The notes beneath the pieces were generated by a model. That model worked only from the letters and a program-made list of their open reading frames with translations, was not told where the DNA came from and searched no databases. This document shows positions 24,971 through 35,010 of a stretch of DNA of 35,010 bases, one piece after another; position 1 is the first letter of the stretch; every line of letters begins with the position of its first letter. The stretch is from an uncultured Nitratifractor sp. (GTDB lineage Bacteria > Campylobacterota > Campylobacteria > Campylobacterales > Sulfurovaceae): assembly GCA_947311565.1 (NCBI GenBank), contig CAMZLH010000004.1, forward strand, positions 1 to 35,010, read 5' to 3'. The position numbers were made by a program, and so were the translations under genes.

Positions 24971-25351
24971 CTACTTCTTAATGGACTCTACTTTACTAAT
25001 TGCTGTTGCAATTGTAGCATCAGTAGATTGTGCACTCTTAAGAAGTTTTTTAGCGTCCTCTAAGTTGTCACTTAAAACTCCCTCTTCATCTTTAACAACA
25101 ACTGCACCATCTACAATAGCTGTTACTTTCTCTTCTGATACCTTTACATAGCCACTGTTAATTGCAACAGATACCTCTTTATTATTTGCTGTTGTTGCTG
25201 TAATAACACCAGTATCTAGCAAACTAACAACTGCAGCATGACCTGGTAGAACACCAAATTCACCCTCTTTTCCACAAAGTGTTGTAACAGTTACATTGCC
25301 ATCATAGATAGCTCCGTGTGGTGTTACAATCTCTAACTTCATTGTACTCAT
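24971..25351 (-). CDS. atpC: ATP synthase F1 epsilon subunit
   Basis: 126 residues. The N-terminal beta-sandwich starts MKLEIVTPHGAIYDGNV and includes GEFGVLPGHAAVVSLLDTGVI, the epsilon-subunit hallmark. The C-terminal helical part (about 90-126) is shorter than in E. coli (139 residues) and acidic at first. It forms part of the rotating stalk and inhibits the enzyme at rest. Follows atpD by 22 bases. Confidence 0.95.
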   Translation of the reverse strand: MSTMKLEIVTPHGAIYDGNVTVTTLCGKEGEFGVLPGHAAVVSLLDTGVITATTANNKEVSVAINSGYVKVSEEKVTAIVDGAVVVKDEEGVLSDNLEDAKKLLKSAQSTDATIATAISKVESIKK

Positions 25352-25373
25352 TTTAAGCTCCTTAAGGCTCTAA

Positions 25374-26789
<1,416 letters not shown>

Positions 26790-26803
26790 CTATTCTCCTT
26801 AAA

Positions 26804-27685
26804 TTATTTCATCGACTCAACGCCACTGATTATCTCGATTAACTCTGTTGTAATCGCCGCTTGTCTTGCCTTGTTATACTGCACAGATAGTGAATTAACC
26901 ATATCTTTTGCATTGCTTGTTGCTGCATCCATCGCTTGCATTCTAGCACCATGCTCTGCTGCTAAAGAGTCTAACAAATTGTAATACATAACAAACTCAA
27001 TATATCTCTTTACTAATGCCTCTAGTAGTGTATCATCATCTGGTTCCATCTCTAACTCTGAAGTTGCAACTGCACTTGGTGTAAATTCACTTGGGTCTAG
27101 TGGAAGTAGATTATCTACTCTAATCTCTTGAGTAATCATGTTGATATAACCGTTATGAACAATAATTACTCTATCTGTTTTACCATCTAAATAGTCTTGA
27201 GATACTGCATTAATAAACTCTGCTGCTCTATCGTAGCTTGGTGCAGAACTTAAATCATCTATTGAATCTAAAAGCTCTTTACCTGCAAACTTATAGTAAG
27301 CAATAGCTTTTTTTCCAACAACTCTAAGTCTAACCTTAGCACCATTGCTTTCGAACTCTTCTATATATGCATTTACTCTTTTAATTGTTTGAGAGTTAAA
27401 ACCTCCACAAAGTCCTTTATCAGATGTAATTACAACTAAATCTACAACTTTAGGACTCTTAACACTCTTAAAATAAGGATGATCCAACTCTTCATTAGAT
27501 TTTGCTAAGTTAGCAGAAATCTCTTCGATCATCTCTGTAATTTTGGCTGCATACTCTTTAGAGTTTTTAGCAACTTGCTCTGCACGACGGAGCTTTGCAG
27601 AAGATACAAGCTTCATAGCATTTGTAGTCTTCTGTGTGCCTTTTACACTCTTAATTTTTCTTTTAATATCTTTTAAGCTAGCCAT
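26804..27685 (-). CDS. atpG: ATP synthase F1 gamma subunit
   Basis: 293 residues. Rotating central shaft: N-terminal coiled-coil helix MASLKDIKRKIKSVKGTQKTTNAMKLVSSAKLRRA and C-terminal helix with MDAATSNAKDMVNSLSVQYNKARQAAITTELIEIISG, which pair to form the axle. The middle Rossmann-like domain includes ITSDKGLCGGFNSQ. All are standard gamma motifs (quoted in pieces). Placed between atpA and atpD with short gaps of about 15 bases. Confidence 0.97.
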   Translation of the reverse strand: MASLKDIKRKIKSVKGTQKTTNAMKLVSSAKLRRAEQVAKNSKEYAAKITEMIEEISANLAKSNEELDHPYFKSVKSPKVVDLVVITSDKGLCGGFNSQTIKRVNAYIEEFESNGAKVRLRVVGKKAIAYYKFAGKELLDSIDDLSSAPSYDRAAEFINAVSQDYLDGKTDRVIIVHNGYINMITQEIRVDNLLPLDPSEFTPSAVATSELEMEPDDDTLLEALVKRYIEFVMYYNLLDSLAAEHGARMQAMDAATSNAKDMVNSLSVQYNKARQAAITTELIEIISGVESMK

Positions 27686-27699
27686 CTTTTAGCCTTTAA

Positions 27700-29214
27700 T
27701 TATGCTACAAATTGAGATTTGAAATCCTCAATTGCCTTCTTAAGCTCATCTTCAGTTGCATCATCAATTTTTTTACTATCTCTAATAGCTTCTAAAATTT
27801 GTGGATATTTAGACTCAACAAATGTTGTGAACTCAGGTTCAAACTTAGTAATTGACTCAACTGGTAAGTCATCTAAGAAACCTTTTGCTCCTGCATAGAT
27901 TGCAATAACTTGCTTCTCAATAGCGATTGGTGCATATGGTGGTTGCTTAAGAAGCTCAACCATTCTTTGACCTCTCTCTAATTGATTTCTACTAGCTTCA
28001 TCCAAGTCACTAGCAAACTGTGCAAACGCTTGAAGCTCTCTATAAGATGCAAGGTCAAGTCTTAGTGTTCCAGAAACTTGCTTAGTAGCTTTAATCTGAG
28101 CAGCACCACCAACTCTTGATACAGATAGACCAACATTAATAGCAGGTCTGATACCAGAGTTAAATAGGTCAGTTTCAAGGAAAATTTGTCCATCTGTAAT
28201 AGAGATAACATTTGTTGGAATATATGCAGATACATCTCCAGCTTGTGTCTCAATAATTGGGAATGCAGTAATAGAACCAGCACCTAACTCATCATTAACC
28301 TTAGCAGATCTCTCTAGTAGTCTTGAGTGTAGATAGAATACATCACCTGGGTATGCCTCTCTACCTGGAGGTCTTCTTAGGATTAGTGACATCTCTCTAT
28401 ATGCAACTGCATGTTTAGACAGATCATCATAGAAGATTACAGAGTGTCTAGCACTATCTCTAAAGTACTCAGCCATAGTAACACCAGCATATGGAGCCAA
28501 GAACTGCATTGCAGATGGATCAGAAGCACCAGCATTTACAACAATAGTATACTCCATTGCACCAGCTTCTTCAAGCTTTTGTACTAAACCAGCAACAGTT
28601 GATTGTTTTTGACCAATTGCAACATAAACACAAATTACACCATTACCCTTTTGGTTAATGATTGTATCGATTGCTAAAGTTGTTTTACCAGTTTGTCTAT
28701 CACCAATAATAAGCTCTCTTTGCCCACGACCAACAGGTACAAGACAATCTATAGCTTTAATACCAGTTTGTAGTGGCTCATGAACAGATTTTCTCTCCAT
28801 AATACCAGGAGCTTTCTCCTCTACAAATCTTCTCTCTTTTGCATCAATTGGACCTTTGCCATCTAGTGGCTCACCAAGTGGATTTACAACTCTACCTACT
28901 AGCTCTTCTCCAACAGGGATTTTAAGAAGCTCACCAGTTCTCTTAACGCTCATACCTTCTCTGATATCTTCAAACTTACCAAGAACAACGATACCAACAC
29001 TTGACTCTTCAAGGTTAAGAACCATACCCTTAGTTCCATTTTCAAACTCAACCATCTCACCAGCCATAACATTGCTTAAACCATACGCTTTTGCAACACC
29101 ATCACCGATAGATACTACCTTACCAACCTCATTAATATCAACTTGAATCTCAAAATTCTCAATTCTCTCTTTTATTAAAGAACTAATCTCATCTGCTTGC
29201 AGTTTTGTAGCCAC
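27700..29214 (-). CDS. atpA: ATP synthase F1 alpha subunit
   Basis: 504 residues, normal length. Nucleotide-binding but non-catalytic subunit: Walker A GDRQTGKT (171-178), [19 protein letters not shown], and the signature [14 protein letters not shown] with the arginine finger. AAGGAG precedes the ATG (after the TTTTTT run at 29223-29228 in plus-strand terms). Twenty-four bases separate it from atpH. Confidence 0.98.
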   Translation of the reverse strand: MATKLQADEISSLIKERIENFEIQVDINEVGKVVSIGDGVAKAYGLSNVMAGEMVEFENGTKGMVLNLEESSVGIVVLGKFEDIREGMSVKRTGELLKIPVGEELVGRVVNPLGEPLDGKGPIDAKERRFVEEKAPGIMERKSVHEPLQTGIKAIDCLVPVGRGQRELIIGDRQTGKTTLAIDTIINQKGNGVICVYVAIGQKQSTVAGLVQKLEEAGAMEYTIVVNAGASDPSAMQFLAPYAGVTMAEYFRDSARHSVIFYDDLSKHAVAYREMSLILRRPPGREAYPGDVFYLHSRLLERSAKVNDELGAGSITAFPIIETQAGDVSAYIPTNVISITDGQIFLETDLFNSGIRPAINVGLSVSRVGGAAQIKATKQVSGTLRLDLASYRELQAFAQFASDLDEASRNQLERGQRMVELLKQPPYAPIAIEKQVIAIYAGAKGFLDDLPVESITKFEPEFTTFVESKYPQILEAIRDSKKIDDATEDELKKAIEDFKSQFVA

Positions 29215-29238
29215 AAATTCTCCTTTTTTTAATCTAAC

Positions 29239-29772
29239 TTATAGTGCTTTTTGAATATGCTCTAATAGAGCTTTTTTCACACTCTCTTTTGAGAAGTTAA
29301 GCTCTAAACCTAAATCACTAACTTCCGCCTTAATACCATCTATATCACTTTTTTTAGTAATTAACTCAATATCAGAACCACTATATGCACTTAGTTTTTT
29401 CTCTAACTTAGCTTTTAGTGTATCATCTAAATCTTCGTTACTCTCTACTAAACCTATAAATTTATTGCTTCTTACCATAATCTCTTTAGATAATAGAGTA
29501 CTTAGTGTAGGAATTAGAGCAAGACGACCTTTATTAGCCATTAACTCTAAAAGTGATGATACATCTTTATCTAACTTATCTTTTATAGGAGCGATCACTG
29601 CTTCAAACTTTGTACTATTTTTTATTAGTGGAGAGTTTAAAAAATCTTTAATCTCACTATTTGAGTCTATTACATCAGCAATAACTTTAAGTTGACCCTC
29701 TACATCCTCTAACGATATTCCATCAATATCTATTAGTGCTTTAGTATACTTTTTTGCTACTAGAGTTTCCAT
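29239..29772 (-). CDS. atpH: ATP synthase F1 delta subunit
   Basis: 177 residues, all helical in the first 105 residues (AKKYTKALIDIDGISLEDVE onward), then a mixed C-terminal domain containing ELITKKSDIDGIKAEVSDLG in place of the usual sheet/GG-type segment. It joins the top of F1 to the b/b' stator. The start codon overlaps the atpF stop by one base. Sequence is divergent, as delta subunits are; the identification rests on fold and on its place between atpF and atpA. Confidence 0.93.
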   Translation of the reverse strand: METLVAKKYTKALIDIDGISLEDVEGQLKVIADVIDSNSEIKDFLNSPLIKNSTKFEAVIAPIKDKLDKDVSSLLELMANKGRLALIPTLSTLLSKEIMVRSNKFIGLVESNEDLDDTLKAKLEKKLSAYSGSDIELITKKSDIDGIKAEVSDLGLELNFSKESVKKALLEHIQKAL

Positions 29773-30320
29773 TACGCCACCTCTTTAGTTACTATATCTA
29801 CAATTTTATTAGCATCTAGTGGTATATCTTCTCCACTTATGTTCTCATTTAGTAAATTAGATGTTGTCTCTTTAACTACTTTTCTCTGCTCTATTTCCAT
29901 CTTCTCTTTTGCAACTTTGTCTAATGTTGCAAGCTCTTGCTCAGTTTGCTTAGCTAAATTCTCTTTTATTAGAGTTATCTCTGATTTCACATCTTCAGAG
30001 ATAGCTTTCGCTTTAGCTTTTGCAGCTTCTAACTCATTTTGAGCTTCAAGTTTTGCATCTTTAGATGCTTGTCTTTTCTCTTCAATCTCTGCTAATTCAG
30101 ATGCGATAGCATTACTTCTATCTTTTAGAAACTTCTTTAAAGGATCTGCAAGAAGATAATATAATAGTGCAACTAGTAGTGCAAAGTTAAAAACTCTTGG
30201 ACCAATATCTGTAGCTCTACCAGTAAGCTCTAAATATTGTTCTGCCATTTTATTATCTGCATTAGCTAAAAGTAGTGCAGGAACTGCTAAAACTACTATT
30301 AATTTTAAAAATTTACTCAT
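29772..30320 (-). CDS. atpF: ATP synthase Fo b subunit
   Basis: 182 residues from the ATG at 30320; a TTG two codons upstream abuts the AAGGA site, so the ATG six bases from it is preferred. There is an N-terminal signal-like hydrophobic segment (about 4-18), then a second hydrophobic helix (about 45-60, VFNFALLVALLYYLLADPLKKFL), then a long charged coiled coil rich in Glu, Lys and Ala. The extra N-terminal segment is usual for Campylobacterota b subunits. Forms the peripheral stalk with b' encoded just upstream (gap of about 9 bases). Confidence 0.93.
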   Translation of the reverse strand: MSKFLKLIVVLAVPALLLANADNKMAEQYLELTGRATDIGPRVFNFALLVALLYYLLADPLKKFLKDRSNAIASELAEIEEKRQASKDAKLEAQNELEAAKAKAKAISEDVKSEITLIKENLAKQTEQELATLDKVAKEKMEIEQRKVVKETTSNLLNENISGEDIPLDANKIVDIVTKEVA

Positions 30321-30329
30321 ATGCAATCC

Positions 30330-30752
30330 TTATAGTTGAGAGAATTTAGCTTTAAGAGTCTCTTTAATTAGAGGAATTTGAGACAAGATACTATTTTTTA
30401 GCTCCTCTTTCTCAACTTCTAACTTCTTAGTAAACTCTTCGTAAGCTTTCTCTAGCTCAACCTCTTTGCTTTCAAGAAGTTTTGCAGATTCAATTTTACT
30501 CTCTTCTACAGCTTCTTGCTTTAATCTATTAGCCTCTTGCCTAGCGTTGTCAAGAATAGAGTTAGCTTCGTTAATAAGCTCACCGGCATTACCTGTTAGC
30601 TCTTGTGCTTCTTGATTATCTCTAGCAATAGTCATATCTCGTTGATCCATAAAGTTAATGATTGGCTGATATAGAGCTTTATTTAGATAGACAATAAGTC
30701 CAATAAACAAAAGCAGTACAATCAGCATTAACGATGGCGACAGTGTTAGCAT
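30330..30752 (-). CDS. atpF': ATP synthase Fo b' subunit
   Basis: 140 residues. One N-terminal membrane helix (about 6-28, SLMLIVLLLFIGLIVYLNKALYQPI), followed by a coiled coil of about 105 residues with NQEAQELTGNAGELINEANSILDNARQEAN. It pairs with the b subunit. A strong AGGAGGT site lies before the ATG. A 54-base gap after parB contains GGTAAAATCG (a possible weak -10) and TGCGA/TCGCA arms, so a local promoter for the ATP synthase genes is possible. Confidence 0.93.
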   Translation of the reverse strand: MLTLSPSLMLIVLLLFIGLIVYLNKALYQPIINFMDQRDMTIARDNQEAQELTGNAGELINEANSILDNARQEANRLKQEAVEESKIESAKLLESKEVELEKAYEEFTKKLEVEKEELKNSILSQIPLIKETLKAKFSQL

Positions 30753-30806
30753 TTGACCTCCTATAAAAATATGTGCGATTTTACCATTTTCGCATTTAAA
30801 TAGTGG

Positions 30807-31706
30807 TTAATTTTTATCTTGTAGTTTAATAAAGCTTATAAATTTATCTAATTCCTCTATAGAGCCGAGTAGAATCTCTACACTCGCTCTCTTAATCTTG
30901 GTTTCAAAAGGTAACAAGCTATCTATTTCTCTAGATTTCTCATTAGAAATTTTGTAGTTATATGTAACTTTTTTCTTATCTTTATCTATATTTTTATCTT
31001 TAATTCTCTTAACTATTAGCTCCAAGTCTCTAACACTTAATTTTTGATCAATAATAGTATCTACTAATTTTTTCTGCTCATTTTGAGGTATATTAACTAA
31101 AATTTTAGCATGTCCTTGAGATATTTTATTATTAACAATTGCATCTTGCGAGTAGCTATCTAAATTTAATAATCTAAGGGTATTAGTAATTTGAGAGCGA
31201 CTTTTATATACAATAGATGATAGCTCTTCATGTGTTATTTGATGTACTTCTATTAACTCTTTATATGAGTTAGCTAGCTCAATAGAGTTTAAATTTTCTC
31301 TTTGTATATTCTCTATTAGAGCTAACTCTCGTAATCTTATCTCATCTAATTTAATATCTGCAATAATAGCTTTTATTGTAGTTAAATTAGCTAACTTAGA
31401 AGCTCTTAATCTTCGTTCACCAGCTATTAATATATATCCATCATCACGAGATATTACTACTATTGGCTGCAGTAATCCGTGCTTAACAATAGATCTAGAT
31501 AACTCTTGAAGTTTTTGTTTATCGAAATGTTTTCTTGGCTGATATGGATTTGGTTCTATAGTATCTATATCAATCTCTGCAATTATATCCTCTTTATTAT
31601 CTTCAATAGAGGTGTCATTTAACTGCGTTTCGTAGCTAGATCCGATCTCATCTAAAATTGCCCCTAAACCTCTGCCTAAGCCACCTTTTTTAGACTTTTT
31701 AGCCAT
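30807..31706 (-). CDS. parB: Chromosome-partitioning protein ParB
   Basis: 299 residues. N-terminal KGGLGRGLGAILDE (ParA-interacting type), then NPYQPRKHFD (53-62), box II GERRLRASKLA (96-106) which binds and hydrolyses CTP, IENIQRENLNSIELA, and a helix-turn-helix at about 161-180 that reads parS. The C-terminal dimerisation part ends near 299. It begins at the parA stop codon (TAATG). No full parS palindrome was found in this window. Confidence 0.95.
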   Translation of the reverse strand: MAKKSKKGGLGRGLGAILDEIGSSYETQLNDTSIEDNKEDIIAEIDIDTIEPNPYQPRKHFDKQKLQELSRSIVKHGLLQPIVVISRDDGYILIAGERRLRASKLANLTTIKAIIADIKLDEIRLRELALIENIQRENLNSIELANSYKELIEVHQITHEELSSIVYKSRSQITNTLRLLNLDSYSQDAIVNNKISQGHAKILVNIPQNEQKKLVDTIIDQKLSVRDLELIVKRIKDKNIDKDKKKVTYNYKISNEKSREIDSLLPFETKIKRASVEILLGSIEELDKFISFIKLQDKN

Positions 31707-32488
31707 TATCTACTCTTAATTATAGCATTTGCAAGTGCGTTATATGCTAGTGAACCTTTAGAAGATTTTGCATATGTAATTACTGGTTCACCAAAACTTG
31801 GACTCTCTGCCACTTTTACATTTCTAGGCACTACTACAAACTCTTTTTTATTTTTAAACAATTTATCTTTAAAGTGTATCTCTAGATCCTCTAAAACTTG
31901 TTTAGATAGGTTATTTTGTGTAGAGTACATTGTTGGTAAAAAACCTCTAATTTTTAGTTTAGGATTTATAGATTTTTTAATTATACCAATAGTATTTATC
32001 AACTGCGCCACACCCTCTAATGCAAAAAATTCACACTGAATTGGCACTATTACAGAATCAGATGCTCCTAAAGCATTTATAGTAATTGGTCCAAGTGCAG
32101 GAGGTGAGTCTATAATTACATAGTGATAATTTTTCTTAATATCATCTATTTTATTTTTTAAAATTCTCTCTCTATCTCTATTTTTCTTATCATAAAACTC
32201 TTTTTCTATACCAACCAAACCAATATTAGATGGTGCGAGATCTAACTTTTTGATCTCTGTACTAACTATAATGTCAGATATATCTTTATTACCAATTAAT
32301 ACATGGTATATGTTGAACTCAAACTCAGTTCTTTGAAAGCCTAAGTTTGTTGTTGCATTAGCTTGTGGGTCAAGATCTATAAGTAGAACTTTTTTACCCT
32401 TATTAGCTAATGAGGCAGCAAGATTAACAGCAGTAGTTGTCTTACCAACACCACCTTTCTGATTTGCTATGCTTATTACTTCACTCAT
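31706..32488 (-). CDS. parA: Chromosome-partitioning ATPase ParA (Soj)
   Basis: 260 residues with a deviant Walker A KGGVGKTT (11-18), LIDLDPQANATTNLG, VIIDSPPALGPITINAL and VPIQCEFFALEGVAQLI, the standard order for chromosomal ParA/Soj proteins. It forms dynamic dimers on the nucleoid that move ParB-parS complexes. The start overlaps the birA stop (ATGA). Confidence 0.96.
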   Translation of the reverse strand: MSEVISIANQKGGVGKTTTAVNLAASLANKGKKVLLIDLDPQANATTNLGFQRTEFEFNIYHVLIGNKDISDIIVSTEIKKLDLAPSNIGLVGIEKEFYDKKNRDRERILKNKIDDIKKNYHYVIIDSPPALGPITINALGASDSVIVPIQCEFFALEGVAQLINTIGIIKKSINPKLKIRGFLPTMYSTQNNLSKQVLEDLEIHFKDKLFKNKKEFVVVPRNVKVAESPSFGEPVITYAKSSKGSLAYNALANAIIKSR

Positions 32489-33120
32489 CTTAAGCTATAT
32501 ATCCTTTCATTATCTATTATTAGTGTACCATCACTACATAAAGTAGCATTCTCTACACTCTTCTTGACTCCATTAACATGCGTTAAAAAACTCTTTTGAC
32601 TCTCAAATTCTACCCTAAATTTACTAAAAACCTCCTGCCAATTTTTATATTTTTTTAATAGCATAAAATATGAAGTTAACATATTATTCACATTTAAATT
32701 TTTATCTATATACCCATATTTATCATTTTTATTTGTTAAATTCAATCCTATCCCAACAATATAGTAGCTTTTGATTAGTTGTGTTACCACACCACCAATT
32801 TTTTTGTTTTTTTTATAGATATCATTTGGCCATTTTAACCAGCAATCTATACTATTTTTATGTAAAACCTCTTTAAAAATATATGCAAAAAAAATCGATG
32901 CTGAACTTATTGGAAGATCAGAAGGAAGGTTTTCTTCTTTAATTGCAAATGAAAAAGTTAAATCACCTATATTTGATTCCCAAATATTCTCTCTACTACC
33001 TACACCAGATCTTTGAATTTTTGCAACTACTGCTACTTCTCTATCAATTTTAGATTCTCTAACTAAATTAGTTAAATATTTTTGTGTCGAATCTAATATA
33101 TCAAAGTATAGAATCTCCAA
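32485..33120 (-). CDS. birA: Biotin-protein ligase, catalytic domain only
   Basis: 211 residues. Attaches biotin to acceptor proteins such as the acetyl-CoA carboxylase carrier. QRSGVGSREN (36-45) is the biotinyl-AMP loop, with GVGSR replacing the common GRGRRG, as is usual in this phylum. LKWPND (95-100), KKIGGVVTQ and VGIGLNL are diagnostic. There is no N-terminal helix-turn-helix, so it cannot act as the biotin repressor as E. coli BirA does. TTG start with AAAGGA upstream, overlapping the end of fmt by 20 bases. Confidence 0.92.
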   Translation of the reverse strand: MEILYFDILDSTQKYLTNLVRESKIDREVAVVAKIQRSGVGSRENIWESNIGDLTFSFAIKEENLPSDLPISSASIFFAYIFKEVLHKNSIDCWLKWPNDIYKKNKKIGGVVTQLIKSYYIVGIGLNLTNKNDKYGYIDKNLNVNNMLTSYFMLLKKYKNWQEVFSKFRVEFESQKSFLTHVNGVKKSVENATLCSDGTLIIDNERIYSLR

Positions 33121-34009
33121 TATTTATCCTTTTGCCTAAAATATATGATTTTACATCCATTTTTGGTTTTGATGGTGGTTGAAGAGTTTTTATTTTAATT
33201 GAACCTCTTTTACAAGCTACTACAATAGAGTCATCTAAAATATCTAATATATCACCCTCAATATTTTCCCCATTAGTATCTGCAATTTCAATATCTATCA
33301 ACTTTAAACCACTACTTAAATATATACCTGGCCACCCAAAAAAGCCACAAAATTTTCTATAGAGCTCTAGAGCATTTTTTAGCTCAACTTCACCATCACT
33401 TTTTTGAATTTTTTTACAGTGAGATGCAGTTGCATTTAGTTGTGGTATTGGGTTTATTTCATTAAAATTCTTTACTATGGTTGTTGTAAGTTTAGATGCC
33501 TCTATTGCAAGATTTCTCATTGCAATATCAAGCCTCTCTACCTCTTCTCTATTAACAAACCTAAAGCCCAAAATATCTCCGGTATCAAGCCCCTCTTCCA
33601 TAAGCATAGCAGTAACACCTAAATATTCATCTCCATTTAACAAGCCTTGCTGAATTGGCGAAGCACCCCTATACTCTGGTAAAATTGAAGCATGTAGATT
33701 TATACAAGGTGCAATATCTAAAACCTCTTTTGGTAATAACTGTCCAAAAGCTGCAACTATAATCATATCTGGTTTAAACTCTGCAATCTTCTCTTGAATA
33801 TCTGCACCTTTTAAACTATCTGGCTGCAAAACCTCTATATTATTCTCTTGTGCCAAAACCTTAACAGGAGGAGGAGTTAAAACCTTTTTTCTACCAACCG
33901 GACGATCAGGCTGAGTTAAAACTAAATCTACACTACAACTACTATCTTCTATAAGTCCCTCTAAAATAACATTCGCATACTCAGGTGTTCCCATAAATAC
34001 TATATTCAT
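33101..34009 (-). CDS. fmt: Methionyl-tRNA formyltransferase
   Basis: 302 residues. Formylates initiator Met-tRNA using 10-formyl-tetrahydrofolate. MNIVFMGTPEYANVIL at the N-terminus, catalytic NLHASILPEYRGASPI with Asn104 and His106, and the partner Asp142 in GLDTGDIL. The C-terminal tRNA-binding domain (about 205-302) is present and slightly short. AAGGA precedes the ATG, and GATAAT (34035-34030, minus) is a possible -10. First intact gene of the minus-strand run down to tolA. Confidence 0.96.
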   Translation of the reverse strand: MNIVFMGTPEYANVILEGLIEDSSCSVDLVLTQPDRPVGRKKVLTPPPVKVLAQENNIEVLQPDSLKGADIQEKIAEFKPDMIIVAAFGQLLPKEVLDIAPCINLHASILPEYRGASPIQQGLLNGDEYLGVTAMLMEEGLDTGDILGFRFVNREEVERLDIAMRNLAIEASKLTTTIVKNFNEINPIPQLNATASHCKKIQKSDGEVELKNALELYRKFCGFFGWPGIYLSSGLKLIDIEIADTNGENIEGDILDILDDSIVVACKRGSIKIKTLQPPSKPKMDVKSYILGKRINIGDSIL

Positions 34010-34017
34010 ATTTATCC

Positions 34018-34509
34018 TTAAAAATCTAAATTATCAATCAGTTCATTTATGTTGAAGTTAATTATCTTAATATTCAAAAGACTCTGTAGATATTCGCTAA
34101 TTTACAACTCTTCTTTTATTTATAAAATATAAAAATAGTGTATTGAGGCAAACTTTGACAATGTACTTTTTTTGCTTTTTCTATAATCTAATTATTGTTT
34201 AACTTTTGATTTATAATTTTTAAATCTATGATATCTAAATTGATATAAATTTTTTCTAATATTTATCCATCTAGAGAATAAATATAGGTAATATTTTTAT
34301 AATCTATATCTGCTAATTCACTAAGTTTTTCAGGGCATTATCGGTATCAACTCTTTTATTTTATTAGTAGCTTCATCAATTATATCTAATTTTTTCTTAC
34401 CTATTGAAATTATTTCATCTAAATTTAACGATAAAGATAAAAGTGATGTTTTTATAATATCTTTATTACCCCTGTAGCTATGTATATATGATCTTATTTT
34501 GACAATAAA
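34018..34509 (-). pseudogene. Decayed coding stretch upstream of fmt, family unknown
   Basis: Short protein-like segments on the minus strand are broken by stops and shifts. 34509-34330 reads VKIRSYIHSYRGNKDIIK, LSLNLDEIISIGKKKLD and IIDEATNKIKELIPIMP, then stops. The next frame continues PEKLSELADIDYKNITYIYS to 34263. A further open piece, ISEYLQSLLNIKIINF followed by NINELIDNLDF, ends at 34018, eight bases before the fmt start. No start codon heads any of them. They may belong to one lost gene following the DUF4007 remnant. No family could be assigned. Confidence 0.4.
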
Positions 34510-34581
34510 TTATTAGTAGTTACTTTAACTCTATTTTTTAAAATTAGAGTTAAAGTAAAGTTGCATCTATATTATCTTTAA

Positions 34582-35010
34582 TTATTGTGAAATTCCTAAA
34601 AAAGTATTATCGGAGATATTAGATACAGTATAACTGCTGAGTACATATATACCACCAGTTTATTTGGTAATTAATTTTAGTTCTGAAAATAAATTCACAT
34701 TTATATCTTCTTTATTATCACTTTACATACACTCCGACAAATACATCAATATCTGACTTAATGGTTGTAGGAGATAACTTTATACCCTTATGTTTCAACC
34801 ATAAGGTAACCTGATTTAGTATCTCTTCTCTCGTAAATTTGTGCGGATAAATAGTATTGAAAAAAATATTATATAAAATTGCTCTCTCTTGATGTTTTGC
34901 TATATTCCAATGAAGTAACCACAGTGTATCACTGTTTTCAAGGTAAGGATCTCTTTTTAAAGAGTACGCCCTAGTTCTGTTAAATTAAATTTTTCTATTA
35001 GCCCAAGTAC
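34582..35010 (-). pseudogene. DUF4007-like pseudogene, running off the right edge
   Basis: On the minus strand from the window edge: LGLIEKFNLTELGRT, then a one-base shift at an A/T run near 34954-34962 (TAA in the original frame), then KRDPYLENSDTLWLLHWNIA, FTREEILNQVTLWLKHKGI and TTIKSDIDVFVGVYVK, with a TGA at 34718-34720. Another shift leads to DNKEDINVNLFSELKLITK, a stop at 34660-34662, and TGGIYVLSSYTVSNISDNTF. The DPYLEN-TLWLLHW block, FTREE and the late DVDVF-type strand are hallmarks of DUF4007 proteins, whose genes often occur near DNA phosphorothioation-type or similar defence genes. At least two frameshifts and two stops make it non-functional. The 5' end is outside the window. 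Confidence 0.65.

Noticed and set aside
28856-29146. Open frame of 96 codons antisense to atpA
   Set aside because: Serine/proline/leucine-rich shadow of a strongly conserved gene; no start signals.

Overview
The window is AT-rich chromosomal DNA from a member of the Campylobacterota (former Epsilonproteobacteria). The best evidence is the minus-strand order fmt-birA-parA-parB-atpF'-atpF-atpH-atpA-atpG-atpD-atpC-tolQ-tolR-tolA, which is characteristic of that phylum. The b-type ATP synthase subunit with an extra N-terminal hydrophobic segment and the short BirA without a DNA-binding domain agree with this. A free-living, sulfur- or hydrogen-oxidising relative of Sulfurimonas or Sulfurovum is plausible, but genus cannot be settled from the sequence alone.

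Left end (1-1540): a frameshifted IS982-family transposase runs off the left edge. It is followed by a small HTH-like protein gene and, on the minus strand, a degenerate Rpn/YhgA-like protein.

Phosphate block (1500-9870): a porin gene is followed, after a 0.7 kb non-coding gap, by pstS-pstC-pstA-pstB-phoU and a PhoB/PhoR-type two-component pair. Tandem GTTACC-type repeats with 11-12 bp spacing precede pstS, the porin and the Rpn-like gene. In all three the last repeat sits 9 bp from a TANAAT -10 box. I read this as a local Pho regulon controlled by the two-component system encoded at the end of the pst operon.

Middle (10096-17227): a TRAP transporter (dctP, dctQ, dctM; binding protein of the TakP-like 2-oxoacid/lactate type), argH, and a convergent pair of exported proteins of unknown function. 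One of these is a lipoprotein with TIM-barrel glycosidase-like features.

Branched-chain amino acid ABC transporter (17228-21817, minus): livJ-livH-livM-livG-livF, with a striking pair of overlapping hairpins between livJ and livH. Next comes a DsbC-like disulfide isomerase (22286-23062).

Core operon (23266-34009, minus): fmt, birA, parA, parB, then eight F1Fo genes (atpB and atpE are absent, as usual in this phylum), then tolQ, tolR and tolA. tolB and pal, the usual next genes, are not here.

Right end (34018-35010, minus): decayed coding sequence. One part is a recognisable DUF4007-like pseudogene with a frameshift and stop codons, probably the remains of an accessory, possibly defence-linked, locus.

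No rRNA, tRNA or CRISPR array was seen. I found no clearly new multi-gene system. The most interesting signals are regulatory: the three matching Pho promoters, and the hairpins that follow all three solute-binding-protein genes.
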